From Halodesulfovibrio aestuarii DSM 17919 = ATCC 29578 (GTDB lineage Bacteria; Desulfobacterota; Desulfovibrionia; Desulfovibrionales; Desulfovibrionaceae): 64,000 nt of DNA. Made by a program: the position numbers and the translations under genes. The notes under the pieces are model-generated. The model made no database searches. It was not told the DNA's origin and saw only the letters and a program-made list of their open reading frames with translations. The stretch spans positions 434,001 to 498,000 of the forward strand of contig NZ_ARQF01000020.1 of the NCBI RefSeq assembly GCF_000384815.1, in the 5' to 3' direction. Positions 1-13,281 of this stretch are shown piece after piece (the stretch's first letter is position 1; each line of letters opens with the position of its first letter).

Positions 1-4
1 ATTC

Positions 5-154
5 ATGCGCGTTAATATCCAGCTCGCTTGCACAGAGTGCAAACGACGCAATTACGCGACCGTAAAGAATAAGAAGACCACTACTGGTCGTGTTGAATTG
101 AACAAGTATTGTCCTTGGGACAAGAAACACACTCTTCATCGCGAAACTAAGTAG
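5..154 (+). CDS. rpmG: 50S ribosomal protein L33
   Basis: A 49-residue protein of the large ribosomal subunit. The start [17 protein letters not shown], with a Cys-x2-Cys pair (C9, C12), and the later YCPW segment are typical of zinc-binding L33. The length is normal and the order rpmG, tRNA-Trp, secE, nusG is common in bacteria. The start lies only 4 bases from the window edge, so its ribosome binding site cannot be seen, but the ATG gives exactly the usual L33 N-terminus. Confidence 0.95.
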   Translation: MRVNIQLACTECKRRNYATVKNKKTTTGRVELNKYCPWDKKHTLHRETK

Positions 155-169
155 TTGTTATAAAAACGC

Positions 170-246
170 AGGGGTGTAGCTCCAACGGCTAGAGCGCCGG
201 TCTCCAAAACCGGATGTTGCGGGTTCGAATCCCTCCACCCCTGCCA
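170..246 (+). tRNA. trnW: tRNA-Trp (anticodon CCA)
   Basis: A 77-base cloverleaf with acceptor stem AGGGGTG pairing with CACCCCT, a 7-base anticodon loop with CCA at 204-206, a T-loop GTTCGAATC and an encoded 3' CCA. It sits between rpmG and secE, where tRNA-Trp is often found in proteobacteria. Confidence 0.97.
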
Positions 247-279
247 TTTTCTTCTTCCTTCTTTCACGGCGAGGCGACA

Positions 280-516
280 ATGGCAAAAAAGCACTCCAAA
301 AAAGCTGAAGCGAAAGCTAGCGAAGCTAACAAAGCAACTCAGCTTAAAGAGTTCTTCGAAGAGTCCCAGGTCGAAATTAAAAAAGTAGTCTGGCCCTCCC
401 GAAAAGAGACAGTGACAACCAGCATCGCAGTGCTGGCTCTTGTTGTTGTCATGTCTCTATTTCTAGGCTTTGTAGATTTAGGTCTTACAAAGCTTGTAGA
501 ATACATTCTTTCCTAA
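280..516 (+). CDS. secE: Preprotein translocase subunit SecE
   Basis: The small essential membrane subunit of the SecYEG protein-export channel, 78 residues. It has a Lys/Ala/Glu-rich cytoplasmic N-terminus, the conserved amphipathic stretch EIKKVVWPSRKE before the membrane, and one hydrophobic segment (about residues 49-70). The frame is open further upstream into the tRNA gene. I place the start at the ATG at 280 because it has a purine-rich GGCGAGG about 5 bases upstream and gives the usual MAKK start. nusG follows 12 bases later, so the two are surely co-transcribed. Confidence 0.95.
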   Translation: MAKKHSKKAEAKASEANKATQLKEFFEESQVEIKKVVWPSRKETVTTSIAVLALVVVMSLFLGFVDLGLTKLVEYILS

Positions 517-528
517 ACGGATATTCCT

Positions 529-1083
529 ATGACCGAGGAACAAGCACCCGTAAGAAAAGCTCGTTGGTACATTATCCACACCTACTCAGGTTTTGAGCAG
601 CGTGTTGAGCAGACCATCTCTCAGATGATCCGCACCGGCGAAGCACAAGGTGAAATTGAGGAAGTTGTTGTACCTACTGAGAAAGTGGTAGAACTTGTAA
701 AAGGTGAAAAACGCACCTCTACTCGTAAGTTTTACCCAGGTTATGTTATGGTCAAAATGATCATGACTGATCTCTCTTGGCATCTTATTTCCAACATTCA
801 GCGGGTAACTGGCTTCATCGGCGGCAAAAACCGCCCTACCCCTATGCGGGATTCAGAAGCAGCACGTATCCTCTCTATGATGGAAGCTCGTCAGGAACAG
901 CCTCGTCCTAAGTTCAACTTTGAACGCGGTGATGAAGTACGCGTTATTGATGGACCGTTCGGCGGTTTCAACGGCGTCGTGGAAGATGTAAACTACGACA
1001 AGGGTAAGCTCAGAGTATCCGTATCTATTTTCGGCAGACAAACACCTGTCGAGCTGGACTTTGTTCAGGTAGATAAGGGATAA
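529..1083 (+). CDS. nusG: Transcription termination/antitermination protein NusG
   Basis: A 184-residue elongation factor that binds the RNA polymerase clamp, suppresses pausing and links polymerase to Rho or ribosomal protein S10. The NGN domain (about residues 10-110) begins with RWYIIHTYSGFE and contains FYPGYVMVKM. The C-terminal KOW domain (about 130-180) has the GDEVRVIDGPFGGFNGVV motif. The length is usual for the family. It lies between secE and rplK as in most bacteria. Confidence 0.97.
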   Translation: MTEEQAPVRKARWYIIHTYSGFEQRVEQTISQMIRTGEAQGEIEEVVVPTEKVVELVKGEKRTSTRKFYPGYVMVKMIMTDLSWHLISNIQRVTGFIGGKNRPTPMRDSEAARILSMMEARQEQPRPKFNFERGDEVRVIDGPFGGFNGVVEDVNYDKGKLRVSVSIFGRQTPVELDFVQVDKG

Positions 1084-1143
1084 ACAAGCACAATAAAGCA
1101 CCTATCGCCACGCAAGTGGCGTTTGCTATAGAGGTATAGTGGT

Positions 1144-1566
1144 ATGGCTAAAAAAGAAATTGCAAAAATTAAGCTTCAGATTCCTGCTGGTGCGGCGAAC
1201 CCGTCTCCTCCAGTAGGTCCTGCTCTTGGTCAGCACGGCCTGAATATCATGGAGTTCTGTAAAGCGTTCAACGCTAAGACCATGGATCAGAAAGGCATGA
1301 TCATTCCTGTAATCATTACTGTATTCCAGGATCGTTCATTCACTTTCATCACCAAAACTCCACCTGCATCTGTGCTGCTTATCAAAGCTGCAAAAGTTGC
1401 TAAAGGTTCTGGCGAGCCAAACCGTAACAAAGTTGGTTCCGTTACCGATGCACAGATCGAAGAAATTGCTACACTCAAAATGCCTGACCTTAACGCAGCA
1501 GATATTGATGCAGCTAAAAAGATCATCGCAGGTACTGCTCGCTCCATGGGCATTGATGTTAAATAG
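1144..1566 (+). CDS. rplK: 50S ribosomal protein L11
   Basis: A 140-residue protein of the GTPase-associated centre of the large subunit. It shows the N-terminal domain with the Pro-rich [11 protein letters not shown] motif and the RNA-binding C-terminal domain ending in the [10 protein letters not shown] signature. The length is standard. It follows nusG after 60 bases and begins the L11-L1-L10-L7/L12 block. In this family L1, the next gene product, usually represses translation by binding the leader of this mRNA. Confidence 0.97.
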   Translation: MAKKEIAKIKLQIPAGAANPSPPVGPALGQHGLNIMEFCKAFNAKTMDQKGMIIPVIITVFQDRSFTFITKTPPASVLLIKAAKVAKGSGEPNRNKVGSVTDAQIEEIATLKMPDLNAADIDAAKKIIAGTARSMGIDVK

Positions 1567-1673
1567 CATTCTGTAAATCAGTTGGACTGCCGTTCGCCGT
1601 GCATAACGCCCGGCTCTTTTTATCTTAGATCGAGCGGCAGGAGATTAACACAGAGAAGAAAAAGGATATTACT

Positions 1674-2381
1674 ATGCCTAAGCATGGGAAAAAATACCGT
1701 AAGGCAGCTGAAGGCCTTGAGCTTACCGCTCGCTTTGCAGTTGAAGAAGCGATGGCTAAAGTAGTTGATTCTGCTTTTGCAAAATTTGATGAAACTGTTG
1801 ACGTTGCTATCAACCTCGGCGTTGATCCTAAATACTCTGACCAGATGGTTCGTGGCGCATGCTCACTTCCACACGGTCTTGGTAAAGACGTGCGCGTAGC
1901 AGTATTCTGTAAAGGCGAAAAACAGGCTGAAGCTCGCGAAGCTGGCGCTGAAATCGTTGGTGCAGAAGATCTCGTAGCAGAAGTTAAAGCTGGTAACCTC
2001 AACTTTGACAAAGCTGTTGCAACTCCTGACGTTATGGCTCTCGTAGGTCAGATTGGTCGCGTACTCGGCCCTCGTGGTCTTATGCCTAACGCAAAAACTG
2101 GTACTGTTACTTTTGACGTAGCAAACGCAGTTAAAGAAATGAAAGCCGGCCGTGTTGAATTTAAAGTAGACAAAGCTGGTGTTCTTCACGCTCCTATCGG
2201 TAAGGTTTCCTTCGGCGCTGAAAAGCTCATGGATAACCTTAAAACCGTTCTTGAGAACGTGAACCGTCTCAAGCCATCATCCGCTAAAGGTGCTTACATG
2301 AAGGCTCTGTCCCTCTCCAGCACCATGGGTCCTGGCTACAAAGTAGACCCTACCCTTATTCGCAAGTTCATCGAAGGTTAA
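1674..2381 (+). CDS. rplA: 50S ribosomal protein L1
   Basis: A 235-residue protein of the L1 stalk, which helps move deacylated tRNA out of the ribosome. It starts [13 protein letters not shown] and carries the L1 signature [14 protein letters not shown] around residues 127-140. The length is normal. In other bacteria L1 also represses translation of the rplKA mRNA. The start is the ATG at 1674, reached after a 107-base spacer from rplK. Confidence 0.97.
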   Translation: MPKHGKKYRKAAEGLELTARFAVEEAMAKVVDSAFAKFDETVDVAINLGVDPKYSDQMVRGACSLPHGLGKDVRVAVFCKGEKQAEAREAGAEIVGAEDLVAEVKAGNLNFDKAVATPDVMALVGQIGRVLGPRGLMPNAKTGTVTFDVANAVKEMKAGRVEFKVDKAGVLHAPIGKVSFGAEKLMDNLKTVLENVNRLKPSSAKGAYMKALSLSSTMGPGYKVDPTLIRKFIEG

Positions 2382-2403
2382 TTCTTCGGTATCATATTTG
2401 AGT

Positions 2404-2436
2404 TGGAGCGAAGCATTAGTTTCGCTCCAGCTTTTT
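2404..2436 (+). terminator. Terminator-like attenuator between rplA and rplJ
   Basis: A perfect 9-bp stem, TGGAGCGAA with TTCGCTCCA and an 8-base loop, is followed by GC and five T residues. It lies just upstream of the L10 leader. It probably lowers transcription from rplKA into rplJL rather than stopping it, since no separate promoter for rplJ is obvious. Confidence 0.6.
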
Positions 2437-2439
2437 GGC

Positions 2440-2547
2440 AGAGGACTGGAATTCTGAGTCGAAGACAGTAGGCATTTATAAGTCCTACCGAGACAATTTG
2501 GCTTGGTTTTCCATTGGCAAATCCCCCTTAGTCTAAGGAGACTGAAC
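2440..2547 (+). promoter_or_regulatory. Ribosomal protein L10 leader (autoregulatory RNA)
   Basis: This 5' leader of rplJ contains the conserved core GTCGAAGACAGTAGG (about 2458-2472) pairing through CCTACCGAGAC (about 2485-2495). This matches the L10(L12)4-binding kink-turn leader found before rplJL in many bacteria. Excess L10-L12 complex binds it and blocks rplJ translation. The ribosome binding site AAGGAG of rplJ lies at 2535-2540, at its 3' edge. Confidence 0.75.
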
Positions 2548-3069
2548 GTGAACAGGTCTGAAAAAGCCGCCATTATTGAGCGCCTGAAAGAAAAAGCAGA
2601 AGGTGCTTCTATTGCGGTTGTGACTGACTTCAAGGGCTTGCCGGTGGAAGAGATGACCGTGCTCAGAAGTGACCTTCGCAATGCAGATGGTGAATACCAT
2701 GTTGTGAAGAATACTCTGGCTCGCATCGCAGTCACCGGTGGTGATCATGAAGTTCTCGCTGATACATTCAAAGAGAACACTGGTATCGCCCTTGGTTTCG
2801 AAGATCCCGTTGCAGTTGCTAAGGCTGTCGTTGATTTCGCTAAGAAGAGCAAACACCTCGTTGTTAAGCATGCTTCTCTTGAAGGCAAGCTTCTCACCGA
2901 AGCTCAGCTTGGTGAACTCGCAAAGCTCCCTGGCAAGCAGCAGTTGCTTGGTATGGCGCTTGGCACAATGAACGCCGTTCCAACAAACTTCGTTGGCCTT
3001 TTCGCCAACATTCTGCGCAACTTCCTCTACGCTCTGAATGCTATCAGAGATCAGAAAGAAGCTGCATAA
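2548..3069 (+). CDS. rplJ: 50S ribosomal protein L10
   Basis: A 173-residue protein that forms the base of the ribosomal stalk and anchors L7/L12 dimers through its C-terminal helix. I choose the GTG at 2548, giving [16 protein letters not shown], because AAGGAG lies at 2535-2540 with good spacing and L10 proteins start here. The frame stays open 15 codons further upstream, but that stretch is the structured leader. The family motif [16 protein letters not shown] lies mid-protein. It is co-transcribed with rplL, 55 bases downstream. Confidence 0.95.
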   Translation: MNRSEKAAIIERLKEKAEGASIAVVTDFKGLPVEEMTVLRSDLRNADGEYHVVKNTLARIAVTGGDHEVLADTFKENTGIALGFEDPVAVAKAVVDFAKKSKHLVVKHASLEGKLLTEAQLGELAKLPGKQQLLGMALGTMNAVPTNFVGLFANILRNFLYALNAIRDQKEAA

Positions 3070-3124
3070 GCAGAACTTGTATTAATTAAACAATATTAAG
3101 CCAAAATTATTTTAGGAGACTACC

Positions 3125-3502
3125 ATGTCCGTGACCAAAGAACAGGTTGTAGAATTTATCTCTAACATGACCGTACTCGAACTTTCTGAATTCATCAAAG
3201 AACTCGAAGAAACCTTTGGCGTTTCCGCTGCAGCTCCAGTAGCAGCAGTAGCAGCAGCACCTGCAGAAGGTGGCGCAGCAGCTGAAGAAAAAACCGAATT
3301 TGATGTTATCCTCAAAGCTGCTGGCGGCAACAAAATTGCTGTTATTAAAGCAGTTCGCGCTCTCACCGGTCTTGGCCTCAAAGAAGCTAAAGAAGCTGTA
3401 GATAGCGCTCCTAAAGCTCTCAAAGAAGCAGTATCTAAAGAAGATGCTGAAGCTGCTAAGAAAGCTCTTGAAGAAGCAGGCGCAGAAGTAGAAGTTAAAT
3501 AA
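3125..3502 (+). CDS. rplL: 50S ribosomal protein L7/L12
   Basis: A 125-residue stalk protein that recruits and stimulates translation factor GTPases. It has an N-terminal dimerisation domain (about 1-33), an Ala/Pro/Glu-rich flexible hinge (about 36-56) and a C-terminal factor-binding domain with [20 protein letters not shown] and [13 protein letters not shown] strong AGGAG ribosome binding site precedes the ATG, as expected for a protein made in several copies per ribosome. Confidence 0.97.
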   Translation: MSVTKEQVVEFISNMTVLELSEFIKELEETFGVSAAAPVAAVAAAPAEGGAAAEEKTEFDVILKAAGGNKIAVIKAVRALTGLGLKEAKEAVDSAPKALKEAVSKEDAEAAKKALEEAGAEVEVK

Positions 3503-3534
3503 TTCTACTTTTTACTGCTGAAGCAAATTCAGGC

Positions 3535-3568
3535 GCGGGCGGGAATTTATTTCCGTCCGCGTTTTATT
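3535..3568 (+). terminator. Terminator after rplL
   Basis: An 11-bp stem (3535-3545 with 3550-3560, two G-U pairs) with a 4-base loop TTTA is followed by GTTTTATTA. Since a separate promoter for rpoB can be seen at 3603-3631, this is probably a strong terminator or attenuator dividing the ribosomal protein unit from rpoBC. Confidence 0.7.
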
Positions 3569-3602
3569 AGCTCTGATGTACAGGGGAAGATCAAAAAAAA
3601 GC

Positions 3603-3631
3603 TTGCACAAAATCTAGTAGTGAACTAGATT
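3603..3631 (+). promoter_or_regulatory. Probable sigma-70 promoter for rpoBC
   Basis: TTGCAC at 3603-3608 and TAGATT at 3626-3631 are separated by exactly 17 bases, a good match to -35 and -10 elements. It lies just after the rplL terminator and about 350 bases before rpoB. This implies that rpoBC has its own promoter and a long structured leader. Confidence 0.5.
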
Positions 3632-3639
3632 ACGCATTT

Positions 3640-3978
3640 GGTCGACTTGTCTTTGTTACGTAACGCTAATTAACAATTGGGCGACACGTTGCTGACCATT
3701 TCCGAACGTTTACCATCCAGAATTTTTTCACTTAATACAGAACATGACCGAGCGGACATGTTCTGCTTGCTGCTGCTGAATTTGCATGCCTTCAGCAACA
3801 CCTACCCGCTGCCCAGTCTTTTCGGACACCTAAGTCCACCGGGCGCCCTTTTTCGCATGCTTATGTATCCGTTTCGGAGATAATCCGCCGACTTTGGTTA
3901 AGCAAACGCGCCATTTTCCGATGCTTCTTAGCCGCAGTGGCATCATCTTTGGCAAACCGTCTCTTTTGAGGTGTAAAT
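3640..3978 (+). promoter_or_regulatory. Long structured 5' leader of rpoBC
   Basis: No convincing gene lies between rplL and rpoB (476 bases). The stretch holds consecutive hairpins: CAGAACATG at 3738-3746 pairs with CATGTTCTG at 3757-3765 (9 bp, 10-base loop); TGCTGAA at 3774-3780 pairs with TTCAGCA at 3791-3797 (again a 10-base loop); GGAC at 3824-3827 pairs with GTCC at 3834-3837. These are followed by the self-complementary GGGCGCCC at 3841-3848 and five T residues. The tail resembles an attenuator. That it controls rpoBC is an inference. Confidence 0.45.
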
Positions 3979-8082
<4,104 letters not shown>

Positions 8083-8088
8083 ATAGAA

Positions 8089-8119
8089 CGGGTTTGCCTT
8101 GTAAGCCAAGGCAAACCCG
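8089..8119 (+). terminator. Strong hairpin between rpoB and rpoC
   Basis: A perfect 13-bp stem (8089-8101 with 8107-8119) has a 5-base loop TAAGC and only four T residues behind it (ATTTTAGG). It lies 7 bases after the rpoB stop. Because rpoB and rpoC must be made in equal amounts, it is more likely an RNA processing or 3'-stability element, or a weak terminator, than a full stop. Confidence 0.45.
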
Positions 8120-8183
8120 ATTTTAGGATACTGTTACAGTTCCCAAAACCCGCATGACAACCTTTATGGGTGGGGTAACAACT

Positions 8184-11100
8184 ATGACTTTAGATGATCT
8201 TTTCTCTGCACGAAGCAATACAGCTCAGGCTGCAGATATTCACAATTTGAAGGCTATTCAGATCTCAATTGCTGCTCCGGAAGCAATTCGTGAGTGGTCT
8301 TTCGGTGAAGTTAAAAAGCCAGAAACCATTAACTACCGTACGTTCAAACCAGAACGCGACGGTCTTTTCTGTGCGAAGATCTTCGGCCCAGTAAAAGATT
8401 ACGAGTGTAACTGCGGAAAATACAAACGCATGAAGCACCGCGGCATTGTCTGCGAAAAGTGTGGCGTTGAAGTAATTGCTTCCAAAGTTCGTCGTGAACG
8501 TATGGGTCACATTGAGCTTGCTGCTCCTGTTGCACATATCTGGTTCCTGAAGACTCTGCCTTCCAAGATCGGTACACTGCTCGACATGACCATGTCTGAT
8601 CTTGAAAAAGTATTGTACTTTGACTCTTTTGTTGTTCTTGATCCGGGTCAGACTTCCCTTGCCAAGAATCAGGTTATCTCTGAAGACCATTACTTCCAGG
8701 TAATCGACCACTACGGCGAAGACGCAATCGTAGTAGGCATGGGTGCAGAAGCTATTCGCGGTCTCATTGAAGAGCTCAATCTTGAGACTCTGCGCCATGA
8801 GTTACGTGAAGAATCTCAGACTACCCGTTCTCAGACCAAAAAGAAAAAACTTACAAAACGACTAAAGATTGTTGAGGCTTTTCTTGAGTCCAACAACCGT
8901 CCTGAATGGATGATTATGGAAGTTGTTCCGGTAATTCCACCAGAACTTCGCCCACTCGTTCCTCTGGATGGCGGACGTTTCGCAACATCCGACCTCAACG
9001 ACCTTTACCGTCGTGTTATTAACCGTAACAACCGCCTGAAGCGTTTGATGGAACTCGGTGCTCCTGAGATCATCATCCGTAACGAAAAACGTATGCTTCA
9101 GGAATCTGTTGACGCACTCTTCGACAACGGTCGCCGCGGTCGCGCAATTACCGGTACTAATGGTCGCCCACTCAAGTCCTTGTCAGATATGATCAAGGGT
9201 AAACAGGGTCGTTTCCGTCAGAACCTTCTCGGTAAGCGTGTTGACTACTCCGGTCGTTCCGTAATTGTTGTAGGTCCAAGCCTTAAGCTGCACCAATGTG
9301 GTCTCCCTAAAAAGATGGCCCTTGAGCTCTTTAAGCCGTTTATCTACTCCAAACTTGAAGAAAGAAATCTCGCCTCTACTATTAAGAGCGCGAAGAAAAT
9401 GGTTGAGCGTGAAGAACTGGTCGTTTGGGACATCCTTGAAGAAGTTGTACGCGAATATCCAATTCTCCTTAACCGTGCGCCGACACTTCACCGTCTTGGT
9501 ATTCAGGCATTTGAACCTACCCTCGTTGAAGGTAAGGCTATTCGCCTGCACCCACTCGTTTGTTCCGCATACAACGCTGACTTCGATGGTGACCAGATGG
9601 CTGTGCACGTACCTCTTTCTGTTGAAGCACAGATCGAAGCACGCGTACTTATGATGTCTACAAACAACATTCTTTCTCCAGCTAACGGTTCTCCAGTTAT
9701 CGTTCCTTCTCAGGATATCGTTCTCGGTCTGTACTACATGACCGTCGAACGTTCTTTCGAGAAAGGCGAAGGCATGGAATTCTGCGGCCGCTGGGAAGTT
9801 ATCTCTGCATATGACCACGGACAGATTTCTCTGCACGCCCGCATCAAGGTTCGTCTTGATGATGGACGCATTGTTGAAACTACCCCTGGTCGCGTAATCG
9901 TTTCTCAAATTCTGCCGGAAGGCATGGACTTTAACCGAGCTAACGAAGTTATGACCAAGAAAAACATTGGTAAACTCGTAAGCTCTGCATACCGCGAATG
10001 CGGCATTAAAGCCTCTGTTCTTCTCTGTGACCGTCTCAAAAACTTAGGTTATGAGTTCGGTACCCGCGCTGGTGTTACCATTGCGGTTAAAGACCTTGAG
10101 ATCCCGGATAGCAAAAAAGGCATTCTGGAAAAATCTCAATCAGAAGTTGACGAAATTGAACGCCAGTACCGTGAAGGTATTATTACCCGCACCGAAAAAT
10201 ACAACAAAATCGTTGATGTTTGGACTAAGACTACTCAGGACGTGTCCAACGAAATGATGAAGCACATCTCACGTGATATCATCAAAGACGAGAAGACTGG
10301 AAAAGAAGAGTCTAACCTCTCCTTTAACTCCATCTTCATGATGTCCAACTCCGGTGCTCGAGGTAACCAGGATCAGATGCGTCAGCTCGCAGGTATGCGT
10401 GGTCTGATGGCGAAACCGTCCGGTGAAATTATTGAAACACCAATTACATCTTCATTCCGTGAAGGTCTTTCCGTGCTTCAGTACTTCACCTCCACTCACG
10501 GTGCTCGTAAAGGTCTTGCGGATACCGCGCTTAAAACCGCGAACTCCGGTTACCTTACCCGTCGTCTTGTTGACGTTGTTCAGGACGTTATCATTGGCGA
10601 ACATGATTGTGGTACTGTTGACGGCCTTGAGCTCGGTCACCTCGTTATTGGTGGTGAGATCAAAATGCGTCTTTCAGAACGTGCAATCGGCCGTGTTGTT
10701 CTCTATCCGGTTCTTGATCCAATTACCAAAGAAGAGATTATTCCGGCAAACGGCCTCATCAACGAAGAACGCGCACAGCTTCTCGATGATCGCGGCGTAA
10801 ACTCCATCACCATCCGCTCTGCACTCACCTGTTCTTCCGAACACGGTATTTGTGCTTTATGTTATGGTCGTGACCTTGCTCGCGGTCGTCTCGTAAACTG
10901 CGGTGAGACTGTAGGTATTATTGCTGCACAGTCAATTGGTGAACCTGGTACTCAGCTGACAATGCGTACCTTCCACATTGGTGGTACCGCATCTACCCAA
11001 ATTGAGAAATCCAGCATTGAAGCTCAGCACACAGGTCGCGTTGTGACCTCCCGTGTTAAAGCTGTTACAAATAAAAATGGTTACCAACTTGTACTTGGTA

Positions 11101-12341
11101 AATCAGGTCAGGTTTCCATCGTTGATGAACAGGGTCGTGAACGCGAAAAATACATCCTTCCTAACGGTTCCCGCTTGAACGTAACCGATGGTCAGGAAGT
11201 AACCAAGGGCGATGTTATCGCTGATTGGGATCCATTCAACGAACCATTCGTTTCTGAAGTTCCTGGTACAGTTAAGTTTACCGATATTATCGATGGCAAA
11301 ACTTTCCAGGAAACAACTGACCTTGCGACTCAGATGGCAACACGTACCATTATTGAGTACCGTACAACCAACTTGAAACCGTCCATCTCCATCTGTGATG
11401 AAAACGGTGAGCCTAAATTCCGTGGCGATACTTCCATCCCTGCGGTTTACCAGCTCCCTGTTGGCGCGATTATCATGATTCAGGATGGTCAGGAGCTTGA
11501 AGCGGGTGATGTTATCGCTCGTAAACCTCGTGAAACATCCAAGACTAAAGATATCGTAGGTGGTCTTCCACGAGTTGCGGAACTCTTTGAGGTTCGCAAA
11601 CCTAAAGACCTTGCAGTGGTTACCGAAATCGATGGTATCGTATCCTACGCAGGTGAAACCAAAGGTAAGCGTAAGCTTATGGTTACACCTGAGGTTGGCG
11701 AAGCTAAAGAATACCTCGTACCAAAAGGTAAGCATATCACCGTTACCGAAGGTGACTTCGTTGAAGCGGGTGAACAGCTTACTGAAGGTCAGCCGGAACT
11801 GCATGATATCCTTCGCATTAAGGGCGAGAAATTCCTCGCTAACTACTTGTGTGAAGAGATTCAGGAAGTTTACCGCTTCCAGGGTGTAGGTATTGACGAT
11901 AAGCACATTGAGATTATCGTTCGCCAGATGCTTAAGAAGGTATCCGTGCTTGATCCGGGCGAAACCAGCTTCCTCGTTGGTGAACAGGTGGACAAGCAGG
12001 AATTCCGCGATGAAAACAGAAAAGCTGTTGCTGAAGGTCGTATGCCAGCTAATGCAGAACCTCTGGTTCTCGGTATTACTCAGGCATCCCTTACAACATC
12101 TTCCTTCATCTCTGCGGCTTCCTTCCAGGAAACTACAAAGGTTCTCACCGAAGCATCCCTGCGCGGTAAACGCGACAGATTGCGCGGTCTCAAAGAGAAC
12201 GTTATCGTTGGTCGTCTCATTCCGGCTGGTTCCGGTTACCGCGACTTCGTTTCCGCAAACATCGAAGTTCCTATGCAGGAAGAACGCGCCGACAAGTTCC
12301 TCGATGAACTCGACGAGCCTGTTTATCCTGTAAACGCATAA
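8184..12341 (+). CDS. rpoC: DNA-directed RNA polymerase subunit beta'
   Basis: A 1385-residue catalytic subunit. The catalytic magnesium-binding motif NADFDGD is at residues 464-470. The N-terminal zinc site uses the cysteines of [23 protein letters not shown] second zinc site is in [19 protein letters not shown], and the trigger-loop/bridge region has [19 protein letters not shown]. The frame is open from an ATG at 8154, but I choose the ATG at 8184 ([11 protein letters not shown]) because RpoC of relatives begins MSLDDLF and a GGGTGGGG stretch lies at 8168-8175. It ends just before a strong terminator. Confidence 0.97.
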   Translation: MTLDDLFSARSNTAQAADIHNLKAIQISIAAPEAIREWSFGEVKKPETINYRTFKPERDGLFCAKIFGPVKDYECNCGKYKRMKHRGIVCEKCGVEVIASKVRRERMGHIELAAPVAHIWFLKTLPSKIGTLLDMTMSDLEKVLYFDSFVVLDPGQTSLAKNQVISEDHYFQVIDHYGEDAIVVGMGAEAIRGLIEELNLETLRHELREESQTTRSQTKKKKLTKRLKIVEAFLESNNRPEWMIMEVVPVIPPELRPLVPLDGGRFATSDLNDLYRRVINRNNRLKRLMELGAPEIIIRNEKRMLQESVDALFDNGRRGRAITGTNGRPLKSLSDMIKGKQGRFRQNLLGKRVDYSGRSVIVVGPSLKLHQCGLPKKMALELFKPFIYSKLEERNLASTIKSAKKMVEREELVVWDILEEVVREYPILLNRAPTLHRLGIQAFEPTLVEGKAIRLHPLVCSAYNADFDGDQMAVHVPLSVEAQIEARVLMMSTNNILSPANGSPVIVPSQDIVLGLYYMTVERSFEKGEGMEFCGRWEVISAYDHGQISLHARIKVRLDDGRIVETTPGRVIVSQILPEGMDFNRANEVMTKKNIGKLVSSAYRECGIKASVLLCDRLKNLGYEFGTRAGVTIAVKDLEIPDSKKGILEKSQSEVDEIERQYREGIITRTEKYNKIVDVWTKTTQDVSNEMMKHISRDIIKDEKTGKEESNLSFNSIFMMSNSGARGNQDQMRQLAGMRGLMAKPSGEIIETPITSSFREGLSVLQYFTSTHGARKGLADTALKTANSGYLTRRLVDVVQDVIIGEHDCGTVDGLELGHLVIGGEIKMRLSERAIGRVVLYPVLDPITKEEIIPANGLINEERAQLLDDRGVNSITIRSALTCSSEHGICALCYGRDLARGRLVNCGETVGIIAAQSIGEPGTQLTMRTFHIGGTASTQIEKSSIEAQHTGRVVTSRVKAVTNKNGYQLVLGKSGQVSIVDEQGREREKYILPNGSRLNVTDGQEVTKGDVIADWDPFNEPFVSEVPGTVKFTDIIDGKTFQETTDLATQMATRTIIEYRTTNLKPSISICDENGEPKFRGDTSIPAVYQLPVGAIIMIQDGQELEAGDVIARKPRETSKTKDIVGGLPRVAELFEVRKPKDLAVVTEIDGIVSYAGETKGKRKLMVTPEVGEAKEYLVPKGKHITVTEGDFVEAGEQLTEGQPELHDILRIKGEKFLANYLCEEIQEVYRFQGVGIDDKHIEIIVRQMLKKVSVLDPGETSFLVGEQVDKQEFRDENRKAVAEGRMPANAEPLVLGITQASLTTSSFISAASFQETTKVLTEASLRGKRDRLRGLKENVIVGRLIPAGSGYRDFVSANIEVPMQEERADKFLDELDEPVYPVNA

Positions 12342-12357
12342 GCGTTTATTCGTATTC

Positions 12358-12394
12358 AAAGCCCCCGCATCTATTGCTGCGGGGGCTTTTTTTA
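12358..12394 (+). terminator. Rho-independent terminator of rpoBC
   Basis: GCCCCCGCA pairs with TGCGGGGGC across an 8-base loop, with flanking AAA/TTT extending the stem, followed by seven T residues. It lies 16 bases after the rpoC stop. Confidence 0.92.
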
Positions 12395-12484
12395 TTGATA
12401 ATTCTTTTTGTCATTTGACTCTCAATACAAGTCGTGGTTTTCTAATAATACATGCGCATTCCACTTCAAATTTCAGGAGACTTC

Positions 12485-13015
12485 ATGGCTGAAAAATTCA
12501 CGCAAACATTAACTCGTAATGACCTTCCTGCGTTTTTAAGAAAACTGGCTGATGCCTGTGAATTTGCTCCAGAGTATGATTTTCCTGACTGTACTAAAGC
12601 AAAAAAAATTCGTCTCGCTATAAAAGATGAGTATGGACAACTGACGGTAAAGCTAAAAGTAAGTGCCTACGCTGATGAGTGTGAACTCTGCGGAAATTGT
12701 GAATGTGAAAGCAAAAGCACAGAAGGTCTACCGCCATACAGCCGTCTAAAAAAGCGTATGGCAACAAGCTTCAAAGTTATATTCAAATCTCTGCACCAGA
12801 ATTCCATTCCGCCCGAAGAAGCCGTGCATGACTTTATTACTGATTCCAGACTGATGACAAAATATCCGGGGAACGGTGACCAGTTATATGCTGAGTATAA
12901 TAAACTCACTGATACTCTCGAAGAAGCATGGCAACAGAACAACCTACAAAAGTTTCATGAAACGGTAGATGCCCTGAACCACATGAAAACGGAATGCCAC
13001 CATAACTTTAAATAG
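12485..13015 (+). CDS. GAK system XXXCH-domain protein
   Basis: A 176-residue protein. Its C-terminus NHMKTECHHNFK fits the XXXCH domain that names a small protein family found with CofD-like, ATP-grasp, amphi-Trp and kinase-like proteins in the so-called GAK gene neighbourhood of Desulfovibrio. Its biochemical role is unknown. A cysteine cluster (CELCGNCEC, about residues 62-70) could bind metal or be redox-active. I choose the ATG at 12485 over one at 12452 because CAGGAGA lies 5 bases upstream. The next gene is the CofD-like partner, which supports the assignment. The family assignment is from memory of the domain. Confidence 0.75.
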   Translation: MAEKFTQTLTRNDLPAFLRKLADACEFAPEYDFPDCTKAKKIRLAIKDEYGQLTVKLKVSAYADECELCGNCECESKSTEGLPPYSRLKKRMATSFKVIFKSLHQNSIPPEEAVHDFITDSRLMTKYPGNGDQLYAEYNKLTDTLEEAWQQNNLQKFHETVDALNHMKTECHHNFK

Positions 13016-13281
13016 AATATGAATAATTGCGACCACAGTAAGACAGTAACAGCTTATAAAAAAACTCACTGCATCATATTCCTCTGACTCTCTTACTCAT
13101 GTAATGAGAAAAAACAGTCTGTTATATGTACTTAACATTAGGGCTATACAATTTGACACCCAACGCCTATATACCAGCCCATAATGGTAAACCCATTTTT
13201 ACGCGGCGTGGCTATTTGGCTACACCCTTTCAGAAAACAATCTTACCCATACCAACAAGATTAGCGGACGCATAACGAGTA

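Noticed and set aside
3677-3883. 68-codon open frame before rpoB
   Set aside because: No ribosome binding site and no recognisable protein features; the stretch is better explained by hairpins of the rpoBC leader.
11103-12359. 418-codon frame antisense to rpoC
   Set aside because: Same reason: a shadow of the biased rpoC coding strand, no ribosome binding site, no family features.
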